From Mycoplasmopsis bovis 8790 (GTDB taxonomy: Bacteria; Bacillota_I; Bacilli_A; Mycoplasmatales; Metamycoplasmataceae), in the NCBI RefSeq assembly GCF_005061465.1, contig NZ_LAUS01000008.1:157989-221988 (forward strand): DNA of 64,000 bases, in the 5' to 3' direction. Positions 54,539-64,000 of this stretch are shown piece after piece (position 1 is the stretch's first letter; each line of letters opens with the position of its first letter). The position numbers and the translations under genes are program-made. The notes beneath the pieces are model-generated. The model saw only the letters and a program-made list of their open reading frames with translations, was not told the origin of the DNA and made no database searches.

Positions 54539-55952
54539 TTTTGAAACAATTATTGGCATTGAAATTCACCTTGAACTCAATACTAAAACAAAAATGTTTT
54601 CACCATCAAAAATTGACTTTGATGCCGGTGCTAATACCACTGTAAATCAGATTGATTTAGGCTACCCAGGGACTCTTCCATTACTTAATAAGGAAGCTGT
54701 TATTTCAGGAGTCAAGTTAGCTAAAGCATTAAGTATGATAATTGACAGTGAATTACATTTCGACAGAAAAAATTATTTTTATCCCGATTTGCCTAAGGGT
54801 TACCAAATAACACAGTTTTATAGACCTATTGGTTCAAATGGTCACTTTGTGATAAATACTGAATCTGGCAAAAAGATCATAAATATTGAAAGAATTCACT
54901 TGGAAGAAGATACAGCAAGACAGTATCATGGTGAAAAAACTAAGTTAGATTACAACCGTGCGGGGGTGCCGCTAATAGAGATTGTTTCTTATCCTGAAAT
55001 AAGTAGTGCTGATGAGGCTGTGGCTTACGTAGATATGGTAAGAAGAGTGGCTCTATCTTTAGGCATTTCAAGCGCCAAAATGGAACAAGGTTCATTAAGA
55101 GCTGATGTAAATATTTCGCTTAGACCAAAAGGATATAAGGGCTTCGGCACAAAAGTTGAAATAAAAAATATGAATAGCTTTAGAGCAATTAGAAACGCTA
55201 TTGAGTATGAAATAAAGTTACAGACACAAAAAATTTTGGCCAATGAGCCTATTTTACAGCAAACAAAGAGATATGATGAAGAGTCTATGAGCACAGTCGT
55301 TATGAGAACAAAAACTGGCACAATAGACTATAAATATTTTCCTGAGCCTAATATTCCTTTCATCAAACTTAGTGATGAGTTTATAAATAATGTTAAGTTA
55401 AATGAGCTTCCATGAGAAAAAGAGGAAAGATATAAAAACGAAGGCATACAAGATATTTACATCAAAAGCCTTATAAATGACATTGAACTAGCAAATTATT
55501 TTGATTCAATTAACTATCCTGATAGAAGCAAATTAAGTAAATTGTTTTTTGCTGAAGTTGTATCGCTTGCTAATAGTAAAAATGTTAAAGCTTATGAATT
55601 AAACATCAGACCGCAAGCATTAGAAGGTGCTATATGTTTGCTAGATACAGAGATAATTTCAGGAAAGTCATTTAAAAAACTAATTCCACTATTAATTAAT
55701 TATGATGACGACTTAAACAAACTTATAAAAGAAAACAATCTAGAGCAAATTAGTGATGAACAAACAATAACAAAATGAATTAATGAAGTTATAGAAAGAA
55801 ACGAAACATTAGTTGCTGAATATACTGAAAGAAACGAAAAAGTTATTAAATTTGTTTTAGGAAATGTTATGAAGCTTTCTGGCGGAAAAGTTAATCCACA
55901 AAAGGCTAATGATCTATTAATAGAAATATTAGACAAGAAATTCAAACAATAA
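54531..55952 (+). CDS. gatB: Aspartyl/glutamyl-tRNA amidotransferase subunit B
   Basis: 473 residues. ETIIGIEIHLELNT, NYFYPDLPKGYQITQ and DYNRAGVPLIEIV are the strong GatB core motifs. The C-terminal helical and YqeY-like tail domains complete the length. It phosphorylates and amidates Glu-tRNA(Gln). Its presence explains how tRNA-Gln at 10010 can be charged without GlnRS. TGA codons split it under the standard code. Confidence 0.95.
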
Positions 55953-55976
55953 ATCTGGGTAAACCAGATTTTTGTT
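55950..55976 (+). terminator. Terminator after gatB
   Basis: AAATCTGG (55951-55958) pairs with CCAGATTT (55964-55971), followed by T. The stop codon overlaps the left arm. Confidence 0.85.
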
Positions 55977-56112
55977 TACTAAGATTATGATAATTATCAC
56001 TTTTTGTTGTGAAAATTATTACCTATCTATTTATGCTAAGGATCGTTTTAAGTATTATACTTGGGAACTTATGACAGTTCAGAATTTTATACTTCAATAT
56101 TGAAAGGATATT

Positions 56113-56556
56113 ATGAAGAAAAAATTTATGCTATTGGCAGCTCCTGCAACATTATTTGCTGCTCCAGTAGTTGCTGCATCATGTGTTAATGAATCTGATG
56201 CAAAAGCAAAAGAAGATAAAAAGGAAAAAGAAGCACCTAAAAAAGAAATGATGAAGGAAGAAAAGAAAGTAGAAAACAAGGCATCATCATCAACTATGGA
56301 ATCAACAAAAGCAACCGAAACAAGCAAAATGGAAGTGGCAAAGCCAAAATTAGCTGTTAGAGATTCATCAAATGACAGTATTTTTGAGCCATGATACACT
56401 GGTTCAATTACTAAAGAAAAAGCAACACTGAAAAAGGCTAAAACTGAAGAAACACCTGAAGTTAAAATATTTGATGGACTATATCCTAGTCTAAGAATAA
56501 AAGACGAACCAAAGTCAAAAGCTATTGACCCTTGAACAATTTTTGAAATAATTTAA
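56113..56556 (+). CDS. Small Lys/Glu-rich lipoprotein
   Basis: 147 residues. Signal peptide with lipobox VAASC (Cys24). A highly charged, low-complexity Lys/Glu region (about 30-60) looks disordered or coiled; a Ser/Thr-rich stretch follows and the last third has SIFEPWYTGS and DPWTIFEII, two short hydrophobic patches that echo each other. The start follows AAAGGA. It is likely a surface antigen; no function can be assigned. Confidence 0.8.
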
Positions 56557-56562
56557 TATATT

Positions 56563-56596
56563 CAAAAAAGCAACTAATTTGCAGTTGCTTTTTCTT
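56563..56596. terminator. Bidirectional terminator between the small lipoprotein and the DUF2779 gene
   Basis: AAAAAGCAACT (56565-56575) and AGTTGCTTTTT (56583-56593) form an 11-bp stem. The stem includes the last codons and stop of the minus-strand gene. Confidence 0.85.
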
Positions 56597-58991
56597 TATA
56601 GTTAATAACTTCAATTTTTCATTTATGCCTGTTTAATAGATATTGATGGTCACTACCAAATGTATATTTTAAGCTGTTTAATTCAGGAAAAATGTCTGAG
56701 ACCATTTTTTCAACAAAGTTAAAAGTCATTATCATTGCTAGTACGTCATTATGACAATATTTTTTTAAATTTGACAAGTTATCTTCCCAAACAAAGCCAT
56801 CAATCAAATTAGCATATCTTTTAATTGCAATTTCCATTGCCTCAGAACCATTATGTACTTTTTTTAGATCTGGGTAAGGCGTTATCATATGCTCTAGTGA
56901 CATTTTTTTAGAAGTTATTAGATGCTCAACTTTTTTGATAGAACCCATTCCTTTAAGATCTTTCAAGAATATATTTAAATTAAGAATTGAAGCCATACCA
57001 GATTCTTGAGAGTAAGTTAGATTTGTTAATTCATTAGGAAGTTGATTATCAACATCATTGATTGTGAAAGTAAAAGATTTTTTATCTATTTTTGGTTCTA
57101 TAATATAGCCCTTTTGGCTAAAGTGAACATTTGGATTATGCTTGCTGATAACCTTACTATTAAGTTTAGTCTCATCAACTGCAATATGTATATTTTGATA
57201 GATTTTTCCATCATCAAAATTCATTTTTTTACTTGGTCTTGAAAATAGTTCATATAAATCTATTGTTCTACTATTAATGTAGTTAGCAAAATTCATAACA
57301 TCATCAGGCTTAATTGCCAGCTTATTATATAGTTCCTCTGCAAATACTTCATCTGAGCTATGATTTTGAGCTCAGGAAGCTATTTCCATATTACGAGTGT
57401 TTTCAAAACCCTTGTTATAAACTACATATTTATCACCCTGTCTATCATATAAATTCTTTAGTATAGATATTAAATCAAAGATCGATATGTTTTTAGGATC
57501 ATATACTATGTCCTCTTGAGTGCTAGGAATAATTTGGCCATTGATAGTGTCAATAATTGACACTTGATTAACTATTTGTGAATATGGAGAAAAATCATCA
57601 ATTACAGGCATAAGACTCATGAACGATTCATAGTCATATCAAACTATTTTTTGATCTTTAATGTGCAGTTCACTTAAATATTTTTCAATAACTAGTGATT
57701 TAATGAAATCACCTGTTTTATAGGCTTGTTCTACTTTTTCCATAAAACTATCTTTGGCACTATTAAATGATTTATCAGCACTGTTATTGACAATTAAATT
57801 TAACTTTAAGTCAGTGAAAATTTGCCTATTAAAAAGGTTGTTTTTACCTAATGAAGCAAGTAAATAATTCTTAGCCAACAGGTCGTTTTTACCAAAATCA
57901 TTGTAATCCATATTTAAGGCTGCATTGTCATCGATATTCTTATCAAAAAAACTTAAATCAGGCTGATCGACTTTATATGCATTAATAATTCTGTTAATTA
58001 TTAGATCGAAGTTGCCTAAATAAAGATCGGGGTCAAAAGGGTCATCAATATCAAATTTAAAAAAACTATTCCTTTTATCAGCATTTTTAATTGATTTTAA
58101 ACCATAATTATTTTTTAGACACTTTATGTAATTAAATGTTGTAGGAAGTTTGCCATTTAAATCATTAAAAGGAAGTTCATTTTTAACTAAGGCTAAACCT
58201 TGATTTATATAATTCACAAAAGATTTGCGGTCCAAAAAATAGGGATTGCTGGTGTGCCTTAATGCCTGATTTATAGTATTTCATGACTCTTTTTCTATTG
58301 TATATTTGTTCTTTGACATATGGCATAGCTCAGTGCATATAAATTTACATATTCCTTTGGTTTGTGGCATTTGTGAATCCACAATAATTACATATGCATT
58401 GTCAACACTTATATTTTGCTTTTTTAAAATTTCATATGAAAATTTAAGCGACAAAAGCGAGTCAATTTTCACATGTGTTGATAATTTAGCAAGATATAAT
58501 GCTTTATTTTTTTTATTAAAAGCATAAGGATTAGAATAAATGACAAATTCATTTGTTTCATAGCCAAAGTAGCCATTTATTATTGCATCACACTCAGGAT
58601 CATTTAAAAACTTATTGGTTTCACTTATTTTGGATTTAATATCACCTTTAGCTGAAACTATTTTGTATCTTAAGTCTTTAAATAACTCGTTAGTTGCTCA
58701 TAAATTTAGCTGATTTTGAATGTTCGCAAAAATACTAGATTGAGCATTAACAGTTTGAACGCTTGTATCTAAGTTTTCATTTATAAGTCTTGTCCAAATT
58801 GAGTTGCCAATGTCTAATTCATCATATTCATCATCCAGCGAAAAATCATTATTAACATTTTGCTCTATCAGAGGATTAATATACTTGTTTTCAAATTCTT
58901 GTGAGGTGTGTCATAAAAAATAGTCTTGATTAAAGTAAGACTTAACAAATTTAGATTCATTTATGATTTTAGGTTTGTTCTGTTCAGCCAT
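56574..58991 (-). CDS. DUF2779-containing nuclease-like protein
   Basis: 805 residues, reconstructed through several TGA codons. The C-terminal third holds WYDYESF followed by a segment with YSQIVNQVSII, the pattern of the DUF2779 RNase-H-like 3'-5' exonuclease fold (usual YDFET...PY.Q). YCHNDVLAMIMTF near residue 790 supplies the late acidic motif. The N-terminal part contains a region (about 180-230, with HVKIDSLLSLKFSYEI) that could be the PD-(D/E)XK-like half seen in long members. It would act on nucleic acid; no experiment is known to me. The 5' end lies beside a decayed lipoprotein copy. Confidence 0.75.
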
Positions 58992-59132
58992 ATTGTCTCC
59001 ATATAAATCATAAATTATTAATTGCATTGAAATAGTATAAAGAAGCGAATGAATAAGTAAAAAAAGCAAACAGAGCTTGCAAACAGGATTTTATATTTAT
59101 CATCTAATTGGTCTAAGTCTATTAATATATTC
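58992..59132. other. Intergenic region upstream of the DUF2779 gene
   Basis: 141 AT-rich bases with a GGAG-like ribosome binding site directly before the minus-strand start at 58991. No gene or structured element is visible beyond this. Confidence 0.5.
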
Positions 59133-59415
59133 TTATATATCTCATCAAACAGGGTCTTTCAACAAATCGTCAAAAGGTGCTTCAATCAAAAAAGTAAATG
59201 TAATTTTCTTCTTATCTTTGGTATTTTTTCAATGCCTGTGTACACATTTTGAACGCTAGGAACAATAGTCAGCTTAATGGTGGCTTTTTAAGATATTTTT
59301 ATTATCAGAATCCTTATCCAAAGTAATATTAACATCATCTTCAGTTGGCCACAAACCAACAGTTCTTTTCTTAAAGTTAGAAGTAGTAAATCAAAAATCA
59401 GTGAAAAGAAAAAAA
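59133..59415 (-). pseudogene. Decayed C-terminal copy of the adjacent lipoprotein gene
   Basis: Minus-strand translation gives pieces matching the neighbour's C-terminus in different frames: DKDSDNKNILK, then TIKLTIVPSVQNVYTGI, then NTKDKKKITFTFLIEAPF, against YKNSENKEILK, TINLTIVPGVQNIYTNI and DTKDKKKATFSFSVEAPF in the intact gene. At least two frameshifts separate the pieces, and no start or signal peptide remains. It is a truncated, frameshifted relic of a tandem duplicate. Confidence 0.8.
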
Positions 59416-59447
59416 TGCAGAAAATGTCTGCTATTTTGCTTTTAAGC

Positions 59448-59458
59448 CTATAAAACAG
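59448..59458 (+). repeat. Copy of the dispersed word CTATAAAACAG
   Basis: An exact copy lying 37 bases downstream of the minus-strand lipoprotein gene, between it and its decayed relative. Confidence 0.6.
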
Positions 59459-59494
59459 TTATTTTTATTACAAATATAATCTATATAGAAAATG

Positions 59495-60646
59495 TTAATT
59501 ACCAACAGGATTATTATCAGGTAGTAATTCATCAAAAGGAGCTTCGACCGAAAAACTAAATGTTGCCTTCTTCTTGTCTTTAGTGTCCCTATCAATATTT
59601 GTGTATATATTTTGAACACCTGGTACTATAGTAAGGTTAATAGTAATTTTTAAGATTTCTTTATTTTCGGAATTCTTGTATAAATCAAATTTAACAGAAT
59701 CATTATTTGGCATATCGAAAATATCATCAAAACTAGTAAGGGAGCCATAAAATGGATAAACTATAGCTTTGTGGTTACGGGAAAATACATCTAAAAGAGT
59801 CAAATTATTATCTTTAATTCTATAAACGTTTGTATCATCATCTATATTTAAAGGTATTTCACTTAGTAAAAAACGCGGTGTAAACAAATATCTGACAAAA
59901 CGTAGCTTATTTGGGTTATTTATGCTTGCAAGTGAAGCATTTTCAGCTATAGCCTTTTTAAGAGTTTGTCTAGCATAATGAATCATATGTTTTTTTCATT
60001 TTTTGGATATGTTGGTTAAATTTTGGTTGTCAAATTTTAGTTTTAAAACATTATTTTCATTGTTTGTTAAGTCAAACTTTCTAAAACCATTAAATTTAAA
60101 ACTTTGGAAATAAGTATTGTCACTAGTATTTTCAATAGTTGAATCAGGCTTGTATAAAATTTGAATACCAAGAGTTAATTCGCCTTCAAGATCGTTAAAA
60201 CCAGCAGCCACTATCTTAGCTTCATATTTTGAAGTATAGTTAGGGCTAAAATTAAAGAATATTTTCTCTAAGTCATTATGAAGCGATGGCATTCCATCAA
60301 CAAAAAGATCTTTTTCTTTATTGAATAAAAGTCTAAAGCCAGAATTACCGGCATTAGTTGGGTAAGTAGAGTCAGGATTTTGTTTTCTATTTGCTTCTAA
60401 TTTAAGATTATTAAGAATTGTGCTTCCTATTAATGAAGGATATAAACGCAATATTTCCTTAGGTAAAGTTGCAGGAGACACAAGATTAGCTCTTTCATCA
60501 AGATAGTTAGATGAAGTGTCTGTTACAAATGAAGAGTTGTTATCATCACTATTAGTTTGTTTATCACATTTAGAAGATAATAGCGGAAACACAACGGGCA
60601 AAATTACAAGTTGTGAAGATAATAATTTAGTTACTTTCTTAATCAT
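59495..60646 (-). CDS. Putative lipoprotein
   Basis: 383 residues. An N-terminal basic run and hydrophobic core end in LLSSKC, a lipobox with an unusual Lys at -1. The mature part is Asn/Asp/Lys-rich and predicted extracellular, with a conserved-looking C-terminal segment (LTIVPGVQNIYTNIDRDTK) that recurs in the adjacent pseudogene. I do not recognise the family; it is likely a mycoplasma-specific surface protein of a multigene family. One TGA (Trp) splits it under the standard code. Confidence 0.78.
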
Positions 60647-60737
60647 TTATGTCCTTAAAAGTAATGCTAATAATAAAATTATATATTTTTAATTGTGTGA
60701 GAAGGATAGGTTGGAAAAAGTGACAAAAATTTTCTTA

Positions 60738-60766
60738 AAAAAGCATCCAATGTTTATGGATGCTAT
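60738..60766 (-). terminator. Terminator of the RNase J gene
   Basis: On the minus strand AGCATCCA pairs with TGGATGCT, followed by a T-run. Confidence 0.82.
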
Positions 60767-60781
60767 TTTTGCAAATTTAAA

Positions 60782-62626
60782 TTATTCATCATCAACTTCA
60801 TCTCTAAAGTCTTCTGAAAACTCGCTAGAAGAACCAAATATTTCTTCTTGAAGTTCTTTAAGAACCTTTTGATTGGCTTCTCTTTTCTTAGAATCAATAT
60901 TTTTGTTCTCAAATTTAATAGTTACTTTATCGAAAAGAGGATCATTTTCTTCTTTAGTAAACAAGAATGTAGGAATAATTATTGGCCTACGACGTTTTTC
61001 TTTATAAAACAGGGCTTCCAGCCTATCTACAATCAATTGTTTAAGTTCAACAATGTTTCAATTTTCATTGTTTTTTATATGATAAAGCACGGCACCGTGA
61101 GCAATTCTTTTGGCTTCTTCAACTAAGGATAAAGAAGTTTTAACATAAAAACTTCCACGACTAATTAAATGTGGCCGTCCAACTATTTCATTTTTTTCTT
61201 TATCAATAGTCATTATAAGGTTAACAAAACCGCTATTTGATAGCTCGCTTCTTTCTTTAATTGTGCTACCTGATATGCTTAGAGTAGTTGTTCCATCAAT
61301 GTAGATTGGACCATATTCAATTTTTTCATTTGTTGGAATAATTTGGTTATCTACCATATTGAATACCTGACCAATTTCAGGTATGAAAACATTCCTTTTA
61401 TCAACGCCATTTCTTATAGCGCTTTCGCCATGAGCCACACACATTCTATATTCACCATGGTAGGGAATAAAGAATTTAGGTCTAGTTAATTGGAAAATCT
61501 TATCATGTTCATGTTTATAGGCATGCCCTGAAGTATGAAGATAGCCATCAGGTCCATTTTCTTTAATAATTGCCCCTAGTTTAGCTAAACGGTTAATAAG
61601 CAATTCAACAACCATTCTGTTGCCTGGAATGGGGTTTGATGAAAAGATAACCATATCGCCTCTTTCAATTTTTATATTAGCGTGTTTACCATAGCTCATT
61701 CTAGATAAAGCAGCTAATTGTTCGCCTTGGCTTCCTGTTGTTAGGACAACTAATTGGTTTTCAGGCACTTTTGCAATATCTCTTTTTTCAACAAAAATGC
61801 TTGATGGAGCTTTTATGTTTCCTAACTTACGGCCAATTTTTATTCCTTGAACCATTGAACGGCCAAAGCAAGCAACTTTTTTCTTTAATTTAACAGCTAA
61901 GTCAATAATAGCCTTAACCCTAGTTAGGTTAGATGCAAAAGCAGTGACTATTATTTTCCTAGTTGCTGAACGCATGTGACGTTCTATGTCTATTAGGATG
62001 TCGTTTTCACTAGGTGAGTGTGATGGACGCATAGCGTTAGTAGAATCAGATAATAAGACTGTTAGTCCTTCTTTTCCCATTGCATCAAGTTTAGTGAAAT
62101 CTGTGTATATTTCACCTATAGGGTTATAGTCAAATCTAAAGTCACCAGTACACATAATTGAGCCATTAGGCGTAGTTATTCTAATACCAAAAGCATCTGG
62201 AATTGAGTGTTGTGCTGTTCAAAAGTCAACTTTAATTTTGCCATTGCCAAACTCATGCACAGCTGATTTCTCAATTTCAATGAATTCTACTTTGTGAGTT
62301 ATTTTGTGTTCATCAAATTTAAGTTTTAGGTACTGAATAGCAATTTTAGGAGCATAAATTCTTTTTAAGTGAACTTGTTTAACTAAATAAACTACACCAC
62401 CAATATGATCTTCATGACCGTGGGTTATGAAAAGACCATCAATGTTATCTTTTCTTTCTTTTAGGTACTTATAATCCGGAATAATTCCTTTTATTCCTGT
62501 TGTGGCAGTATCAGCGAACTTAATACCAGCATCAATAATTACAATATGTTTGTCATGCTCAATAATTAAAGTAGATTTACCTATTTCTTGCACTCCACCT
62601 ATTGGTATTATACGTGTAGGTGTCAT
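60782..62626 (-). CDS. rnj: Ribonuclease J
   Basis: 614 residues. Metallo-beta-lactamase core with HGHEDHIGG (about 75-83), a further GDFRFD metal-site region, the beta-CASP motifs FASNLTRV and SGHAYKHEHD, and a C-terminal domain. It combines endo- and 5'-3' exoribonuclease activity and is central to RNA decay where RNase E is absent. The start follows GGAGG. It ends with an acidic tail (EFSEDFRDEVDDE). Two TGA codons split it under the standard code. Confidence 0.94.
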
Positions 62627-62739
62627 ATAGCCTCCATTATGTAAAATATAATTAGTATTTGAAGTAATAGAAATTATTGCTAATGATAAAGCAATAATAT
62701 TAAAACAATAATACCAAAAAATAATTTTTAGAAAAATAA

Positions 62740-62768
62740 AAGCAATTAGCGTGCTAACTAATTGCCTC
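62740..62768 (-). terminator. Terminator of tRNA-Lys
   Basis: On the minus strand GCAATTAG pairs with CTAATTGC, followed by TTTTATTTTT. Confidence 0.8.
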
Positions 62769-62790
62769 TGGTTCTATAAATTTCAAGATA

Positions 62791-62866
62791 TGGTACGTCG
62801 TACAGGGCTCGAACCTGTGACCCGCTGGTTAAGAGCCAGCTGCTCTACCAACTGAGCTAACGACGC
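62791..62866 (-). tRNA. tRNA-Lys (CTT)
   Basis: Minus-strand cloverleaf with acceptor GCGTCGT / ACGACGT (one G-U), anticodon stem GCTGG/CCAGC, loop CTCTTAA giving CTT, T-loop GTTCGAGCC and an encoded CCA. Confidence 0.95.
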
Positions 62867-62938
62867 ATAACAAAAAAATTATAAAACAAATTTCGTGATA
62901 GCAAAATAAATTTATACAGTATGTAAGTAGTTTTGGAA

Positions 62939-62986
62939 TACCAAAATTGGTACATTTATATAGATGTTGTTTAATCAATTTTGGTA
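62939..62986. repeat. 11-bp inverted repeat downstream of the recombinase gene
   Basis: TACCAAAATTG (62939-62949) and CAATTTTGGTA (62976-62986) are perfect inverted arms 26 bases apart. They lie in the gap between xer and tRNA-Lys, which otherwise holds no gene. Confidence 0.6.
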
Positions 62987-63023
62987 ATATAAACATATTA
63001 CATATATGCCAGTTGATAGCTAA

Positions 63024-63773
63024 TTACTTACTATTAAGCATTATTTTTTTGTAAATTCTATAATTTTCATTTTCATCTAGTTGTTGATAAGTAAATGTTG
63101 TAGCAATACTAGAGTGACCCATTTGTCTTTGAACCATCTTTGGTAAGGCGCCTTTTTTCAGCATAAATGAAGCAAAAGATCTGCGCAATGAGTGGGGGCT
63201 ATATTCATTTCCTAAAAGATGCTTAATCGCCTTTGAAACAGTGATATATGAAACTGTTTTTATTCTGTTTTTGAATAGTTTTAGGTTTTCATATGTTTCT
63301 GCATTATAAAAGATTTGCCTGTTTTTATTTCCCTTACCAATTACATATATTCTTTTATCTTCTTCAGCAATAGTTTTTAATTCGCCAATTCTAATTCCTG
63401 TTTCAAACATAAAACGGATAAGCAGTTTGTAAAAAATAATTTTAGGCTTATCATTTAGCATAATATTAGTTCTTCTATAAACTTGTGCCTTTGTGAGAAT
63501 AGGTCTATAAACAGACTGCATTGGTTTAACTTTTAGAATTGAGACATCCTTGTAGTTTTTCTTTTGGTTACTGAATTTTAAATATAAAGCATACACTTGT
63601 CGATAAAGTCTCTGAGTATTAGCCTTAAGCTTTTGATCAGTTATTATTTTCATAATTGTTAAATGTTTATTTGTTTCAACTGCAAGAATATTTGCAAGTA
63701 TGTTTTTGTATGCTGCAACTGTACTTCTAGCTAAATTTTTGCGATCGCAAAACTCAATAAAGGTTTCTATCAT
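63024..63773 (-). CDS. Xer-type site-specific tyrosine recombinase
   Basis: 249 residues. All catalytic residues are present: R128 in TGIRIGEL, a Lys in GKGNK (about 147-150), H194 and R197 in SPHSLRRSF, H220 in QMGHSS and the nucleophile Y229 in TFTYQQ. The N-terminal core-binding domain is shorter than in XerC/XerD (about 300 residues). In M. bovis, M. agalactiae and M. pulmonis, related small Xer proteins drive inversions of phase-variable surface lipoprotein loci. The start follows AAGGAG. Repeats flank it on both sides. It could instead be the housekeeping XerC. Confidence 0.9.
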   Translation of the reverse strand: MIETFIEFCDRKNLARSTVAAYKNILANILAVETNKHLTIMKIITDQKLKANTQRLYRQVYALYLKFSNQKKNYKDVSILKVKPMQSVYRPILTKAQVYRRTNIMLNDKPKIIFYKLLIRFMFETGIRIGELKTIAEEDKRIYVIGKGNKNRQIFYNAETYENLKLFKNRIKTVSYITVSKAIKHLLGNEYSPHSLRRSFASFMLKKGALPKMVQRQMGHSSIATTFTYQQLDENENYRIYKKIMLNSK

Positions 63774-64000
63774 ATTAACTCCTTGAATTTATTGTTTTAT
63801 CAGGCTCTAATATTGATAGTCTAGCCATATAATAGTATTAATTATCTATAAGATTAATTATCTATAAGGAAAAATTAATGATGTTATGCTCTAATTATTA
63901 GAGCCTAATAATTATCTTATTTTAAACTTTGTTATGTTTTGCTATTACTTTTCCATTATTTGCCCTATATTAATTGATGCGCGTTTCATAAACTAGAAGA
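63774..64000. other. Repeat-rich non-coding end of the window beside the recombinase
   Basis: 227 bases without a convincing gene. It holds two perfect tandem 16-bp units at 63837-63852 and 63853-63868 (ATTAATTATCTATAAG), a 17-base palindrome at 63888-63904 (GCTCTAAT-T-ATTAGAGC), and an inverted pair AGGCTCTAAT (63802-63811) / ATTAGAGCCT (63897-63906). These could be promoter or recombination sites. Confidence 0.6.

Noticed and set aside
59077..59259. Plus-strand open frame of 60 residues over the lipoprotein relic
   Set aside because: It lies antisense to the pseudogene, and its sequence is explained by the decayed minus-strand copy.
1..64000. Many apparent frameshifts or split genes
   Set aside because: The breaks are in-frame TGA codons, read as Trp in this lineage. 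The frames continue with family motifs on both sides, so they are single intact genes.
1..64000. CRISPR array, prophage, insertion sequence or integrative element
   Set aside because: I saw no regularly spaced repeats, cas genes, transposase or phage genes. The only mobile-type enzyme is the Xer recombinase, and its role is unclear.
1..64000. Toxin-antitoxin pair around the Fic gene or restriction-modification genes
   Set aside because: No small partner gene flanks the Fic gene, and no methylase or restriction motif is present in the window other than PrmC, which is a protein methyltransferase.

Overview
This window comes from a mycoplasma (class Mollicutes). The DNA is very AT-rich, and almost every real gene contains in-frame TGA codons that must be read as tryptophan (genetic code 4). 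A tRNA-Trp with anticodon UCA lies at 40483-40557. All coding coordinates below are reconstructed by reading through TGA; under the standard code most genes appear falsely broken. A P48-like lipoprotein, abundant AASC-type lipoproteins and the dnaA-dnaN arrangement suggest the Mycoplasmopsis lineage (hominis group, near the M. bovis / M. agalactiae / M. fermentans cluster). That species-level statement is an inference from memory of protein families.

Layout. 1-2.6 kb: the end of a membrane protein gene, a P48/Bmp-type substrate-binding lipoprotein and a BI-1-like membrane protein. 2.8-8.3 kb: a compact six-gene operon of luciferase-like oxidoreductase, GcvH-like lipoyl carrier, class M sirtuin (SirTM), two lipoate ligase paralogues and an Old-Yellow-Enzyme flavin oxidoreductase. 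This is the reversible lipoylation / ADP-ribosylation module known in microbial pathogens, here without an adjacent macrodomain gene and with doubled ligases. 8.4-9.9 kb: tandem alpha/beta hydrolases. 10.0-10.2 kb: tRNA-Gln and tRNA-Tyr. 10.2-13.3 kb: the S4 (YaaA-like)-dnaN-dnaA block, reading away from an origin with two perfect DnaA boxes.

13.3-19.1 kb: recD2-like helicase, pth, tilS and ftsH. 19.3-28.5 kb: a 2707-residue FtsX/MacB-type permease and its ATPase. 28.6-31.3 kb: an MgtA-type P-ATPase. 31.5-33.9 kb: a small membrane protein, the SRP RNA (ffs), a LacI-type regulator, smpB and thioredoxin. 34.0-38.3 kb: gyrB, a YitT-family protein and a self-inhibited (class III type) Fic protein. 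38.4-44.1 kb: prfA, prmC, acyl carrier protein, degV, a tRNA-binding-domain protein, tyrS, rbfA and tRNAs.

44.2-49.5 kb: dnaJ behind a CIRCE operator, a BspA/DUF285 repeat lipoprotein, an unknown protein, cmk and der. 49.7-56.0 kb: a tightly packed acpS-plsC-scpA-scpB-rlu-gatC-gatA-gatB run. 56.1-60.6 kb: lipoproteins, a DUF2779 nuclease-like protein and a decayed lipoprotein copy. 60.8-63.8 kb: RNase J, tRNA-Lys and a Xer-type tyrosine recombinase. The last 230 bases hold repeats and no gene.

Two genome-wide signals stand out beyond the genes. Many operons have a perfect TATAAT only 6-9 nt before the ATG, implying leaderless mRNAs. An 11-bp word, CTATAAAACAG, recurs at least ten times exactly, and its intergenic copies sit at the 3' ends of genes.
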